Source: Schaalia georgiae DSM 6843 (GTDB taxonomy: Bacteria > Actinomycetota > Actinomycetes > Actinomycetales > Actinomycetaceae). Taken from it: a DNA stretch of 64,000 nt. Below are positions 7,882-18,631 of this stretch, in pieces; the first letter of the stretch is position 1, and each line of letters begins with the position of its first letter. The notes under the pieces are model-generated. The model did not search any database. It worked only from the letters and a program-made list of their open reading frames with translations, and was not told the DNA's origin. The translations under genes and the position numbers were made by a program. The stretch is from the NCBI RefSeq assembly GCF_000429245.1, contig NZ_AUBM01000006.1:193051-257050 (forward strand), given 5' to 3'.

Positions 7882-8706
7882 ATGAGAATCGCGACCTGGA
7901 ACGTCAATTCGATCCGCGCCCGCGCCACCCGCGCCACCGCCTTCCTGGAGCGCTCGGGCACCGACGTCCTCGCCATGCAGGAGACCAAGTGCACACCCGC
8001 GCAATTCCCCACCGGGGCCTTCGAGGAGGCCGGCTGCCACGTGGCCGTCCACGGCCTCAACCAGTGGAACGGGGTGGCCGTTGCCTCTCGCCACCCGATC
8101 CTGCGCGTCCACGACCACTTCCCCGGCCAGCCCGCCTTCGGCGACCCCGCCGTCGTCGAGGCGCGGGCCCTGGGGGCCGTGATCGACGTCTCCGGTGCCC
8201 TCGAGGGCGCCCCCGGGTCCCCCGCGCCGACGGAGTTGACCGTCTGGAGCCTGTACGTGCCCAACGGGCGCGAGCTCGACCACCCGCACTACGCGTACAA
8301 GCTGGAGTGGCTGGCCGCGCTGCGCGCCCAGGCGCGCGCGTGGCTCGACGCCGACCCCGCCGCCCTGATCGCCCTGGTCGGCGACTGGAACGTCGCCCCC
8401 CAGGACCAGGATGTGTGGGACATGACAGCCTTCGAAGGCGCCACCCACGTCTCCGCCCCCGAACGCGAGGCGTTCGCCGCCTTCGCTGCGGATGGGTGGA
8501 TCGAGGCCACCCGCCCCCGCACCACCAACTACACCTACTGGGACTACCAGAGACTGCGCTTCCCCAAGAACGAGGGGATGCGCATCGACTTCGCCTACGT
8601 CTCCCCCGCCCTCGACGCCCGCATCACCGGCGCGCGGATCGACCGGGACGAACGCAAGGGCAAGGGCGCCTCGGACCACGTCCCGGTGGTCCTCGACGTG
8701 CGGTAG
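7882..8706 (+). CDS. xth: exodeoxyribonuclease III (AP endonuclease)
   Basis: A base-excision-repair enzyme: Mg-dependent 3'-5' exonuclease and apurinic-site endonuclease of the endonuclease/exonuclease/phosphatase fold. It has 274 residues, normal length. Seen: WNVNS with Asn7, metal ligand Glu34 in QETKC, YVPNGR at 125-130, GDWN at 167-170 (catalytic Asp and Asn) and SDH at 264-266 (catalytic His). A long frame runs open upstream but carries no family homology before residue 1. The ATG at 7882 gives the canonical N-terminus MRIATWNVN and has TACTCT six bases upstream, so it is probably leaderless. A hairpin follows at 8731-8771. It is divergent from the surface-protein gene. Confidence 0.95.
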   Translation: MRIATWNVNSIRARATRATAFLERSGTDVLAMQETKCTPAQFPTGAFEEAGCHVAVHGLNQWNGVAVASRHPILRVHDHFPGQPAFGDPAVVEARALGAVIDVSGALEGAPGSPAPTELTVWSLYVPNGRELDHPHYAYKLEWLAALRAQARAWLDADPAALIALVGDWNVAPQDQDVWDMTAFEGATHVSAPEREAFAAFAADGWIEATRPRTTNYTYWDYQRLRFPKNEGMRIDFAYVSPALDARITGARIDRDERKGKGASDHVPVVLDVR

Positions 8707-8730
8707 TCTGCGGTGTAGCGCACCGGGATC

Positions 8731-8771
8731 CTTCCCGGGCGTCCTCCCCCGGATACGGGTGCCCGGGGAAG
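8731..8771 (+). terminator. hairpin after exonuclease III gene
   Basis: Arms CTTCCCGGGC (8731-8740) and GCCCGGGGAAG (8761-8771) pair, with an inner CCCG/CGGG pairing. The structure starts 25 bases after the xth stop and ends before the -10 element of the L,D-transpeptidase gene. No U-tract is present. Confidence 0.5.
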
Positions 8772-8808
8772 ACTGCGCAATAGGAAATACTTCCCTAGGA
8801 TTCATCTC

Positions 8809-10239
8809 ATGGGTAGACCATCGAAGAAAACACTGTGGATCGCGGGAGCGGCCACCGCGCTCGTCCTCGTGGCGGGAGCCGGCGCCGCCGCCTACGCGGC
8901 CCACTACGCGAGCATCGGGCTCCCCCGCGCCTCCGTCGCAGGCGTCCCCATCAGCGGCCTCACCCACGATCAGATCGCCGAGGCCATTGACGCCCGCGCC
9001 TCGCAGACCGTGCTCACCGCGACCGTGTCCGGGAAGACCACCGAGCTGCAGCTGGCGGACCTGGGCGTCACCGTCGACGCGCAGGCGAGCGCGGACCAGG
9101 CACTGGCCGCCAACGCCTCGATCATGGCGCGTCTGACCGCCCCCTTCCACACGACCCAGACCCCCCTCGTCTACTCCCTGGACGAGGACGCGCTGGCCCG
9201 GACCGGATCAGACCTGTCGTTGGCCGCGGGCCCCGCCGCCGTCGAATCGGGCGTGTCGCCCGACGCGGACCAGGGGGCGTTCGTCGCCGTGAGGGGCCAC
9301 GCCGGCAAGAGCATCGACACTGCGGCGCTGAAGGAGGCCGCGACCTCGTTGGCCGAAACGCTGGCACCGTCCAGCGCGGAGTTCACCGCCTCCGACGTCG
9401 AGCCGACCATCGCCTACGCGGACGCCGCCTCCGCCGCCGAGACCGCCAACCGGCTGATCTCCCCAGAAGTGAGCGTCACGGACGGCATCGACACGTACAC
9501 CGCCGAGGCAGTGGACAAACTCAAGTGGGTGGCGATCACCACCCACAACGGAGCGCTCCAAACGCCCACGATCGACCGGGCGGGAGTGTCGGCGTGGGTG
9601 GAGGCAACCGCGGAGTCCACGAACGTCAAGGCCAAGGACGCCATCGACAACGTAGACCCCCAGGGCAATGTCCTGGTTCGCTCCTTCCCGGGCTCGGACG
9701 GCCTGGAGGTCGACAACGCCGACGAAGTCGTCTCCGGGATCGTCAGCGCTCTGGAGTCGTCCTCCAACTACGAGGGGGACTTCGACTACAAGAAGACCAC
9801 AGGATCGACCAGGACGATGGCGGCCATGCCCGGCTACGAGTCATACGCGTACCCCGCCCACGAGGGCGAGAAATGGGTGGACATCAACCTGGCGAACTCC
9901 ACCCTGACCGCCTACGAGGGCCAGACCGTCGTGCGCGGGCCAGTGGACATCAACCACGGGGGCGTGGGGCACGAGACCATCGTCGGAACCTTCCACGTCT
10001 ACCAGAAACACGCCGCGCAGGACATGGGCTGCACGCCCGAATGGCCCTACTGCGCGCGGGGCGTTCCGTGGGTGTCCTACTTCGAGGGCTCCTACGCGAT
10101 GCACGGGGCGCCATGGGTGGCGCGTTTCGGCATCGGATCGGACGCCTCCAGCCACGGCTGCATCAACATGCCCGTTGAAGAGGCGCAGTGGATGTACGAC
10201 TGGGACGAGATCGGCACCGCAGTGGTCACCCACTACTGA
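8809..10239 (+). CDS. L,D-transpeptidase (YkuD domain) with PG_binding_4 region
   Basis: An envelope enzyme that forms 3-3 peptidoglycan cross-links or attaches proteins to peptidoglycan. It has 476 residues. An N-terminal transmembrane anchor (about 8-30) is followed by a long substrate-presenting region of two PG_binding_4-like halves (about 40-340, with the usual V-x-G-V-x-I-S-G-L start). The C-terminal YkuD catalytic domain (about 350-476) carries MHGAPW and S-S-H-G-C-I-N-M with the nucleophile Cys451. Two further cysteines (in DMGCTPEWPYC) may form a disulphide. TAGGAT (8796-8801) ends seven bases before the ATG, so the mRNA is probably leaderless. It is convergent with the serine hydrolase, whose stop lies only 18 bases away. 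Confidence 0.92.
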   Translation: MGRPSKKTLWIAGAATALVLVAGAGAAAYAAHYASIGLPRASVAGVPISGLTHDQIAEAIDARASQTVLTATVSGKTTELQLADLGVTVDAQASADQALAANASIMARLTAPFHTTQTPLVYSLDEDALARTGSDLSLAAGPAAVESGVSPDADQGAFVAVRGHAGKSIDTAALKEAATSLAETLAPSSAEFTASDVEPTIAYADAASAAETANRLISPEVSVTDGIDTYTAEAVDKLKWVAITTHNGALQTPTIDRAGVSAWVEATAESTNVKAKDAIDNVDPQGNVLVRSFPGSDGLEVDNADEVVSGIVSALESSSNYEGDFDYKKTTGSTRTMAAMPGYESYAYPAHEGEKWVDINLANSTLTAYEGQTVVRGPVDINHGGVGHETIVGTFHVYQKHAAQDMGCTPEWPYCARGVPWVSYFEGSYAMHGAPWVARFGIGSDASSHGCINMPVEEAQWMYDWDEIGTAVVTHY

Positions 10240-10257
10240 TACCGACGCGCCGAGCCC

Positions 10258-11082
10258 CTAGCGCGCGCCGGGGCAGTCCGTGAGGCCATCGACCATGGAG
10301 AGCAGGCGCTCGTTGAGCGCAGGCCAGTTGTCCTTGTGCCATTGCCCGAACGGACGGTCCCCCAGGAAGACGGCGCTGGCCGCCCGCGCGCGGTCGACCC
10401 ACACGAAGGAACCCGACTGGCCGAAGTGCCCGAAGGTGGCGGGACTGGCCGTGGACGCCGTCCAATGGGGCGACTTCTCCCCCCGGATCTCCACTCCCAG
10501 GCCCCACTGGCACGGCGAGTGCCGCCCGTAGCCCGGCACCACGCCCGCCAGGGCGGGGAACTGGACTGCGGCCGCCTCGGCCCCGAGGTCGGCGGGGATC
10601 AGTGACGGACGGGTGAGCTCGGCAGCGAAGAGCGACAGATCCGCAGCGCCGCACACCCCCGAGTGGGCGGGCGATCCGGGCACGTCGGCGCTGGCCATGC
10701 CCAGCGGGCCGAAGACCGAGCGAGCCACCCAGCGCCGCAGCGGCATCCCCGTCGCTTCCTCGATCATGCCGCCGATGATGTCGAAACCCGCGTTCGAGTA
10801 GATGCGCCGCTTCCCGGGGGCCGCCACGGGCTCGCGCGAGTCCAGGGGGAGCCCCGAGGAGTGGGCGAGCAGGTGGCGCAGGGTCGCCCCCGCAGGACCC
10901 CCGGGCGAGTCAAGCGCGAGGGCGCCCTGGGACACGGCGACCAGCGCGGACCAGGCGATGATCGGTTTCGTGACCGAGGCGAGCGGCCTCGCTCGCGAGG
11001 CGTCCCCCCACGACGCAACGACATCGCCCCCGACCCGCAGGACGAGGGCGATATCGAAGGGGAAGTCCACTGGACTGCTCAC
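10258..11082 (-). CDS. serine beta-lactamase/penicillin-binding-like hydrolase (class C fold)
   Basis: A 274-residue member of the beta-lactamase-related serine hydrolase superfamily. The nucleophile motif SVTK is at 36-39, the tyrosine motif YSN at 95-97, and a third motif near 219 reads H-F-G-Q-S-G-S in place of K/H-TG. It is shorter than typical class C enzymes (about 350-400) and has no signal peptide, so it is probably cytosolic and may be an esterase or peptidase rather than a true beta-lactamase. Its start overlaps the end of the TetR gene by four bases (ATGA), so the two are translationally coupled. No individual SD is needed. Confidence 0.85.
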   Translation of the reverse strand: MSSPVDFPFDIALVLRVGGDVVASWGDASRARPLASVTKPIIAWSALVAVSQGALALDSPGGPAGATLRHLLAHSSGLPLDSREPVAAPGKRRIYSNAGFDIIGGMIEEATGMPLRRWVARSVFGPLGMASADVPGSPAHSGVCGAADLSLFAAELTRPSLIPADLGAEAAAVQFPALAGVVPGYGRHSPCQWGLGVEIRGEKSPHWTASTASPATFGHFGQSGSFVWVDRARAASAVFLGDRPFGQWHKDNWPALNERLLSMVDGLTDCPGAR

Positions 11083-11849
11083 GCTGTGGCCTCAGGGGCT
11101 TCGCTCATCTCATTGGTCTCACTGATCTTGCGCAGGATCCGCGCGTAGACCTCCGCCACCTCCTCGGGCACCGAGGCGCCCAGGCGCAGAACGTAGTGCG
11201 CGGGCAGGTGCAGCAGTTGCACGCACACCGCCAGGAAGTCGGAGACGAACTCGCGCGCGTCGATCGGCTCGTCGGCGTAGCGGGCCGAGACCACGGAGCC
11301 GTACCAGTAGCGGATGAGGATCTTCGCCAGTGTGCGAGGCTTGGTCCCGATATCGACGCGGCTCTCCTCGACGAACGCTATGATCATGGAGGTGAGGGCC
11401 TCCTCCATCTGGGCGGTGCGGTACTTGTAGTGGACGTGGGCGGGATGGGACTCCGAGGACGCCTCGGCCCACAAGACGCAGTCCAAGGCGATGGCGTTGT
11501 CCGCCTCGGGCATCATGGCGAAACGCATTTCCCCGACCGCCCAGTCGACGAAGGACTCGGCGGTGATGCCGCCCTCCTCGAAGCCGCCCTCGACGTCCTC
11601 GTTGATGGACACCCTGAATAGGGCGTTCATATCCTCGTGGCGCTGGATCGCGGCCCGCAGAATCGCTTCCTTCGACGGGAAGTGGTAGACGACCGCGGGA
11701 TGCGAGATCCCCACCCTGCGTCCCAGGTCCCGCAGAGAAAACCCGTTGTAACCACGCTCCGCGATCAGCACCATCGCCGCTGAGAGGATGGATTCGCGAG
11801 TCGCCTGGCCAACGGAGTACGCTCCGCGGGGTTTCCTCTGCGCCGTCAT
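11079..11849 (-). CDS. TetR-family transcriptional regulator
   Basis: A 256-residue DNA-binding regulator. The N-terminal helix-turn-helix is at about 18-62 (TRESILSAAMVLIAERGY, then G-F-S-L-R-D-L-G-R-R-V-G-I-S and Y-H-F-P-S-K). A variable all-helical ligand domain fills the rest. The ATG at 11849 follows AGGAG with 6-base spacing. Upstream in-frame ATGs exist but lack such a site. It is first in a two-gene operon with the serine hydrolase, overlapping it by four bases, so it probably controls that enzyme and itself. Two direct TTGCCA copies 16 bases apart (about 11889 and 11905) lie between it and clpB and could be operator parts. The ligand is unknown. Confidence 0.92.
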   Translation of the reverse strand: MTAQRKPRGAYSVGQATRESILSAAMVLIAERGYNGFSLRDLGRRVGISHPAVVYHFPSKEAILRAAIQRHEDMNALFRVSINEDVEGGFEEGGITAESFVDWAVGEMRFAMMPEADNAIALDCVLWAEASSESHPAHVHYKYRTAQMEEALTSMIIAFVEESRVDIGTKPRTLAKILIRYWYGSVVSARYADEPIDAREFVSDFLAVCVQLLHLPAHYVLRLGASVPEEVAEVYARILRKISETNEMSEAPEATA

Positions 11850-11924
11850 ATCATCTCCTGCCATCTTCGGGTTTCGCCTTGGACGGCTTGCCACTACACA
11901 CTATTGCCAGCTTAACGTGAACTC

Positions 11925-14537
<2,613 letters not shown>

Positions 14538-14608
14538 GTTGTCTCCTTCGGATGCGTCGCATCCACACGTGCGCCGGTCTGCTCCGGCGCGTCCTGCTGA
14601 AGTCAACG

Positions 14609-14636
14609 AACTTAAAGTTGAGTCTATTCCACTCAA
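14609..14636 (-). promoter_or_regulatory. clpB promoter (predicted)
   Basis: On the minus strand TTGAGT (14636-14631), a 16-base spacer and TAAGTT (14614-14609) form a plausible housekeeping promoter. Transcription would start near 14602 and leave a leader of about 65 bases. The -35 lies inside the HAIR operator. Confidence 0.45.
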
Positions 14637-14637
14637 G
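14617..14637. promoter_or_regulatory. HAIR operator (HspR site) of clpB
   Basis: GTTGAGT-CTATTCC-ACTCAAG fits the HAIR consensus CTTGAGT-N7-ACTCAAG with one mismatch. It covers the -35 and spacer of the predicted clpB promoter. HspR binding here would repress clpB until heat shock draws DnaK away. Confidence 0.9.
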
Positions 14638-14697
14638 TTATGGACCCGCAGTGGCATGAGCAACACCGGCTCCGCCCCCGCTGGCTGAATGCGGGAA

Positions 14698-14726
14698 GGG
14701 TGCTCGGCGCGCCGCGCCGAGCACCC
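14698..14726 (-). terminator. hairpin after the YbjN pair
   Basis: A perfect 13-bp inverted repeat, GGGTGCTCGGCGC (14698-14710) and GCGCCGAGCACCC (14714-14726), has a three-base loop. It begins 10 bases past the stop of the first YbjN gene. It separates that operon from clpB. No U-tract is seen. Confidence 0.65.
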
Positions 14727-14735
14727 ACGGGGCGC

Positions 14736-15401
14736 CTAAGAGGAAGGCGGGAGCCACGCCGGGCCGTCGAAGCCCCGCTGGCGCCCTCCGCCCCCGTCAT
14801 CCGGGGGCGCCGACCCGCCCCCCGGCTGCCCGAAGCACTCGCCAGCCGCACGGAAGAGCTGCAGGGTCGTCGCCAGGGCGCACATGCACTGCTGGACCAG
14901 TTGGGCGTCGGTCGCCCCGTACTCGTAGTCGCTGTTGACCTCGGCCACCAGCCGCAGGCCGCCTTTCGCCTCGCGGTGGAAGTACGCCTTCGGCCACAGG
15001 TACTCGCGGTGCCAGCCCTCCAGGAAGAGCAGCAGTTCCGCCTCGTACTTGGCGGGGATCGTCTGGCCCATGAAGGCGATGATCGACAGGACCTCCTGCG
15101 AGTCCCCGAGGAAGCGGAAGCAGAACAGCTGTCCCTCCCACGTCCCGCGCAGGTCCCCGTCCTGATCGATCTCCCATTCCCACCCCTCGCCGTCGAAGAG
15201 CAGACCGACCCTCTCCTGCGAGATCGGGCGGACCATGTCGAAGCGATGGGCCTCGAACTCGGAGTTGCCCGTGCGCACCCCACCGCCGGAGGCACTGGGC
15301 TCGTACCCCCACGGATCTATGGGCCCCTGAGCGCCGTCGGGGCGTTCGGAGTCGTTGGGATCGGAGCCGCCATCAGCGCCCTTTCTCCAAAACCATCCCA
15401 T
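14736..15401 (-). CDS. YbjN domain protein, long form
   Basis: A 221-residue cytosolic protein of the YbjN family, a fold related to type III secretion chaperones and often called a sensory regulator. Its biochemical role is not established. The conserved core (about 45-190) has RPISQERV, an L-x-x-x-G-x-x-W-E block, a W-E-G-Q-L-F-C-F-R strand, and a GATDAQLVQQ segment near the end. The N-terminal 40 residues and the tail are Gly/Asp-rich and look disordered. The ATG at 15401 follows GAGGAAG. Eleven bases separate it from the second YbjN gene (15413-15877), and the two share the core (D-G-x-L-x-G-T-W, GATDA-x-LV), so they are tandem duplicates in one operon. Confidence 0.82.
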   Translation of the reverse strand: MGWFWRKGADGGSDPNDSERPDGAQGPIDPWGYEPSASGGGVRTGNSEFEAHRFDMVRPISQERVGLLFDGEGWEWEIDQDGDLRGTWEGQLFCFRFLGDSQEVLSIIAFMGQTIPAKYEAELLLFLEGWHREYLWPKAYFHREAKGGLRLVAEVNSDYEYGATDAQLVQQCMCALATTLQLFRAAGECFGQPGGGSAPPDDGGGGRQRGFDGPAWLPPSS

Positions 15402-15412
15402 GATTCTTCCTC

Positions 15413-15877
15413 TTAACTCCCTATATCGATATCGCGGGCGAGCTCGCTGAAAAAGTCTTGTGCGAGCGCGATGGCGTTCGCGATCTGGCGCACCAGGTGC
15501 GCGTCGGTCGCCCCGCACTGCCAGCCGACGACGGTCTCCGCGACCACGCGCACGGTCCCGTCGTCGTCGATGCGATGGGAGCATTTTGGCCACGGCCTGG
15601 TGCGGTGCCACTGCAGGATCGACCGCCGGACAGCCTCGAGGGCATCGATCGGAACAGCCTCCTTCCAGACCGTCACAATCTGGAGGACCTGCCGGTCGCG
15701 CCCGGCCAGTATCAGGAAGTAGGGGCTACCGCCCCACGTCCCCGTGAGCTCGCCGTCGTCATCGACGCTCCAAGCGAGCCCCTGGGAATCGAGGAGGCTC
15801 TTGAGACGATCGTAGGTGACGGGACGGACGCGGTCGGCGGATGTCGCGGGCCGCGCCGACGTGGCTTCTTGTCGCAT
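15413..15877 (-). CDS. YbjN domain protein, short form
   Basis: A 154-residue paralogue of the downstream YbjN protein. The core runs from RPVTYDRLKSLLD (about 20-33) through D-G-E-L-T-G-T-W-G-G to CGATDAHLVRQ near 125, the family's most conserved blocks. The ATG at 15877 follows GAGGGGA. A longer frame from 15922 adds 15 residues without a ribosome site. It is first gene of the pair. Two promoters may feed it: a near one (TTGGTT-N17-TACTGT ending about 40 bases upstream) and a strong one at 16127-16099. Function unknown, perhaps helping partner proteins fold or assemble. Confidence 0.8.
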   Translation of the reverse strand: MRQEATSARPATSADRVRPVTYDRLKSLLDSQGLAWSVDDDGELTGTWGGSPYFLILAGRDRQVLQIVTVWKEAVPIDALEAVRRSILQWHRTRPWPKCSHRIDDDGTVRVVAETVVGWQCGATDAHLVRQIANAIALAQDFFSELARDIDIGS

Positions 15878-16098
15878 CAGTTCCCCTCTCCTGTCCTCAA
15901 TGGTGTAATCCGCCTCATACACCTACATCAACAGTAGCCCAGAATCCGCAGAAAACCAATGGTTCGCGGGCACGAGGCGAACACCCGCCCCAGCGCGGCC
16001 GCAGCCCCCGCCACCACCCGCGGACCAAAACCGCAGGTCATGGGCGGAATGCACGACGTCCGCACACATCCGGGGCGCACCAGCACCGCGCCACGATG

Positions 16099-16127
16099 AG
16101 CATAACGTGACGACGAACACAGGTCAA
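16099..16127 (-). promoter_or_regulatory. strong promoter with no gene directly behind it
   Basis: TTGACC (16127-16122), exactly 17 bases, then TATGCT (16104-16099), reading left. This is one of the best housekeeping-type promoters in the window. The next supported start codon is 215 bases away (15877). The transcript would begin with several GC hairpins, including one of stem GCGG/CCGC around a TTTTGG loop. Either the YbjN operon has a long structured leader or a small RNA is made here. The rest of the gap 15878-16171 shows nothing else. Confidence 0.6.
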
Positions 16128-16171
16128 TTGTAGAGCGGGGTGGGTCTACTCTCCTCCCATTCGGCCTCCCA

Positions 16172-17623
16172 CTACCCTCGATCGGCACCGGGCCCCGCCG
16201 GGGCACCGTCCTCCAATGGCCCGGGCGGCCCCGACTGAACGGTCCCCGGACCCGGGGAGCGCCCCCGAGTCCCAGCCGACGGGGGCTGAGACCCCTGCGA
16301 AGGAGCCATCCGCGCGCCCGGGGGCGGGAAGGACGCACCGGGCGGGACCTCCAGAACGCCAGTCCCTGGAGGCGCGGGCAACTCCGCCCGCGGTCTCGCC
16401 GACCGCGCCACCGCGCGCCGCAGGAGGACCTCGAAGGGGCCGCGCTCGAATCCGACGACCTCGAGGCCGAAACACAGCACCACGGTCGCCACCCACACGA
16501 ACACGGCGATCACGGCACCCCACGCGTCGGAGACCGCGGGAACGCCAGCGAGCCCCATGCCGCCCAGGACCACCACGAAGAGGATCGTCTGGCCGAGGTA
16601 GGCGGTCATCGAGCGCTTGCCGACCGCGGCGAGCACCCGCCGGATCCCCCGGGGCTCCCCGACCCCCGCGAAGAGCGCGAACAGCGCCAGCCACGCGCAC
16701 GCCCCCGCGATGCCGGTGACATGGAAGAGGACGACGCTCCACACTGGTACCGGCAACACCATCCCGGACACCCCCAGTCCGTAGGGGAGCGAGCCGACGA
16801 CGCCGATCAGCATGCCCGCGACCGCGACCGCCCACAGCAGGCCCCGATGCCGGTCGGGGCGCGCGAGGATGTCCGTCTGCCCCAAGCGCGCGCCGATCAT
16901 GAACGCCGGGACGACCATCGAGATGAGCACCGTGATCAGCGCCGTCATCGCCCACTGGGTGACGGAGGTGAGCACGGAGTAGACCGAGAGGGAAGCGTGC
17001 GGGTGGACCACGGAGCCCAGATCGCTCAGGCTGGCCTTCCAGAAGCCGACCCCAATCAAACTGCACGCGCTCACCAACCCGATGACGCACCCCCACACCG
17101 CCATCCACATGTTCTTCCTGCGCGCGACCACTCCCGCGAAGAGGACGGCGACGATGCCGTAAGCGCCGATGATGTCGCCCGCGAAGACGATGCCGTGCAC
17201 GAACCCGAAGAGGATCATCCACCATCCGCGGCGGCGCACCAGGCGCGCGGCGTCGTCGGTGGCATCCTGGCGGACGAGGGCCTCCCATTGCGCCGCCACG
17301 TGGGGCGCCCACGACGCCCGCACCTGCGGATCCACCAACTGGTGGGCGGCCTCGACATCGCGCTCGATGCGGCGCCGCACCATCGTCGCGACGCCGAAAC
17401 CGAAGAGGAGGGCGAAAAGCGGGTACCCCCGCCGATCAACGAGCGCGGCGCGGATGAGGATCCACCAGCGGTCCGCGGAGGAGGAGCCACCGGGGGAGGC
17501 GGGGAAGTACCGCAGCCAGTAGGGGACGTTCGCGAGCGCGATGAGCAGCAGCATGAAGCCGCGCGCGACATCGGGCGCGGGGTAGCGCACCGAGCGCCCA
17601 CCGGTGAAGGACAGGGAGGACAT
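16172..17623 (-). CDS. DUF418-type multi-pass membrane protein
   Basis: A 483-residue integral membrane protein with about ten hydrophobic segments. The N-terminal R-x-P-A-P-D-V-A-R-G-F-M-L-L block and the C-terminal region (about 330-425, with G-K-R-S-M-T-A-Y-L-G-Q and a following F-E-x-G-P-F-E-x-L-L-R) are hallmarks of DUF418 proteins, which are related to acyltransferase-3-like membrane families. The last 60 residues are Pro/Gly-rich and cytosolic. The ATG at 17623 has AAAGG nine bases upstream. The activity is not established. Neighbours (YbjN pair, Pro/Gln-rich membrane protein) give no pathway. Confidence 0.8.
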   Translation of the reverse strand: MSSLSFTGGRSVRYPAPDVARGFMLLLIALANVPYWLRYFPASPGGSSSADRWWILIRAALVDRRGYPLFALLFGFGVATMVRRRIERDVEAAHQLVDPQVRASWAPHVAAQWEALVRQDATDDAARLVRRRGWWMILFGFVHGIVFAGDIIGAYGIVAVLFAGVVARRKNMWMAVWGCVIGLVSACSLIGVGFWKASLSDLGSVVHPHASLSVYSVLTSVTQWAMTALITVLISMVVPAFMIGARLGQTDILARPDRHRGLLWAVAVAGMLIGVVGSLPYGLGVSGMVLPVPVWSVVLFHVTGIAGACAWLALFALFAGVGEPRGIRRVLAAVGKRSMTAYLGQTILFVVVLGGMGLAGVPAVSDAWGAVIAVFVWVATVVLCFGLEVVGFERGPFEVLLRRAVARSARPRAELPAPPGTGVLEVPPGASFPPPGARMAPSQGSQPPSAGTRGRSPGPGTVQSGPPGPLEDGAPAGPGADRG

Positions 17624-17716
17624 GGATGAGGGCCTTTCAGTTCCGCCCGCCGCGCTGGGCACTGGCCCCCGCAGCGGGCACCGGCGCCGGATCCCTGGCG
17701 CCGCGCTCCTGGTGCA

Positions 17717-18430
17717 CTACTGGCGCTGGATTCCTGACATCATGATGTCCACTTGGATATTGCGGCGCCGCTTGTTCGTCTTCACGACCAGCACGATGCC
17801 GAGGATCAGCACGCCCACGCCGGCCACCCCCACCACCGTGGACCAGATGAGGCTGCTGCGCGCGGTGTTCTGCAGAACGTCACCGGAGAAGGGCACTCCG
17901 ACGAACGTGGCGGTGTCGGACACGCCTGCGCATTCGACCGTGTACGAGCCGGGCTGCAGCCCCTCAGCGGCGAACGTGCTCCCGGCGCTGTCCTGCTTCT
18001 GCATCGCATGGGACTGGCCGCCGGAGTCGGTCAGGGCGCATGCCGTCGCGGTGTCGGGCGGCACGACCTGCAGGAAGTACCCGTCCTGGGATTCCAGGGT
18101 GACGCCACCGCCATTGGAGAGCCGTTGAACCCCGGCGGCCGCGTTCGTGATCTCGTCGCTGATTGAGGACACGGCGGTGGTGAAGAAGACGACGGGGGCG
18201 ACGATGATCATGAGCACCAGGCCCAAGACGATGCACAGCACGCCGGGCACACGGCTGGGGAGCTGCGGCGGCGCCGCGTAAGCCGCAGGGGCCGCCTGCT
18301 GCCCGTAGGCGAACCCGGACTGCTCCGGAGCGGCCTGCTGCCCGTACTGCGGCCAGGGCGTGGCGGGCTGGTCGGGCTGCTGCCCCGCGAACGGGGCCTT
18401 ATTCCCGTCGTCGGGCGCGGGAGTCGACAT
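17717..18430 (-). CDS. Gln/Pro-rich two-helix membrane protein
   Basis: A 237-residue protein. The N-terminal 60 residues are rich in Gln, Pro and Ala, with repeated YGQQAAP, typical of disordered cytosolic tails of actinobacterial membrane proteins. One helix at about 64-86 and another at about 200-222 flank an external domain of about 110 residues with two cysteines (CALTDSGG, VECAG), perhaps a disulphide. The C-terminus is basic (KTNKRRRN). The ATG at 18430 follows GAGGAGG with ideal spacing. I do not recognise a named family. It is divergent from the P-type ATPase, with a duplicated promoter-like block between them. Confidence 0.75.
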   Translation of the reverse strand: MSTPAPDDGNKAPFAGQQPDQPATPWPQYGQQAAPEQSGFAYGQQAAPAAYAAPPQLPSRVPGVLCIVLGLVLMIIVAPVVFFTTAVSSISDEITNAAAGVQRLSNGGGVTLESQDGYFLQVVPPDTATACALTDSGGQSHAMQKQDSAGSTFAAEGLQPGSYTVECAGVSDTATFVGVPFSGDVLQNTARSSLIWSTVVGVAGVGVLILGIVLVVKTNKRRRNIQVDIMMSGIQRQ

Positions 18431-18540
18431 GGATCCTCCTCGGAACGGGATCATCGGAGTGGGAGTGGTGCCGCCAGCATAGTGGAATCTGTCGGGCCCG
18501 TCACCGTTAGTCCCAATCTATGCGCGCCGCGCAACCTCGT

Positions 18541-18571
18541 GGGACGCACCGCAACGCCGGTGCCTTGACAG
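18541..18571. repeat. 31-bp direct repeat, copy 1
   Basis: GGGACGCACCGC-a-ACGCC-g-GTGCCTTGACAG recurs at 18601 with three differences, exactly 60 bp apart. It contains the inverted pair GCACCG/CGGTGC and ends in TTGACA, a perfect -35 hexamer. It is either a duplicated operator/promoter or a relic of a tandem duplication in the divergent gap before the P-type ATPase. Confidence 0.85.
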
Positions 18572-18600
18572 TCCTCCAGGTAGCCCCGCCCAGGGCCCGC

Positions 18601-18631
18601 GGGACGCACCGCATCGCCGATGCCTTGACAG
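18601..18631. repeat. 31-bp direct repeat, copy 2
   Basis: Second copy of the 31-bp block at 18541. Here the centre reads GCATCG-C-CGATGC, a perfect palindrome, immediately followed by TTGACA (18625-18630). Its closeness to the ATPase start makes it a likely operator for that gene. Confidence 0.85.

Noticed and set aside
18541-18631. Possible two-unit CRISPR
   Set aside because: Only two repeats with three differences, a single 29-base intervening stretch, no cas genes, and the blocks contain -35 hexamers.
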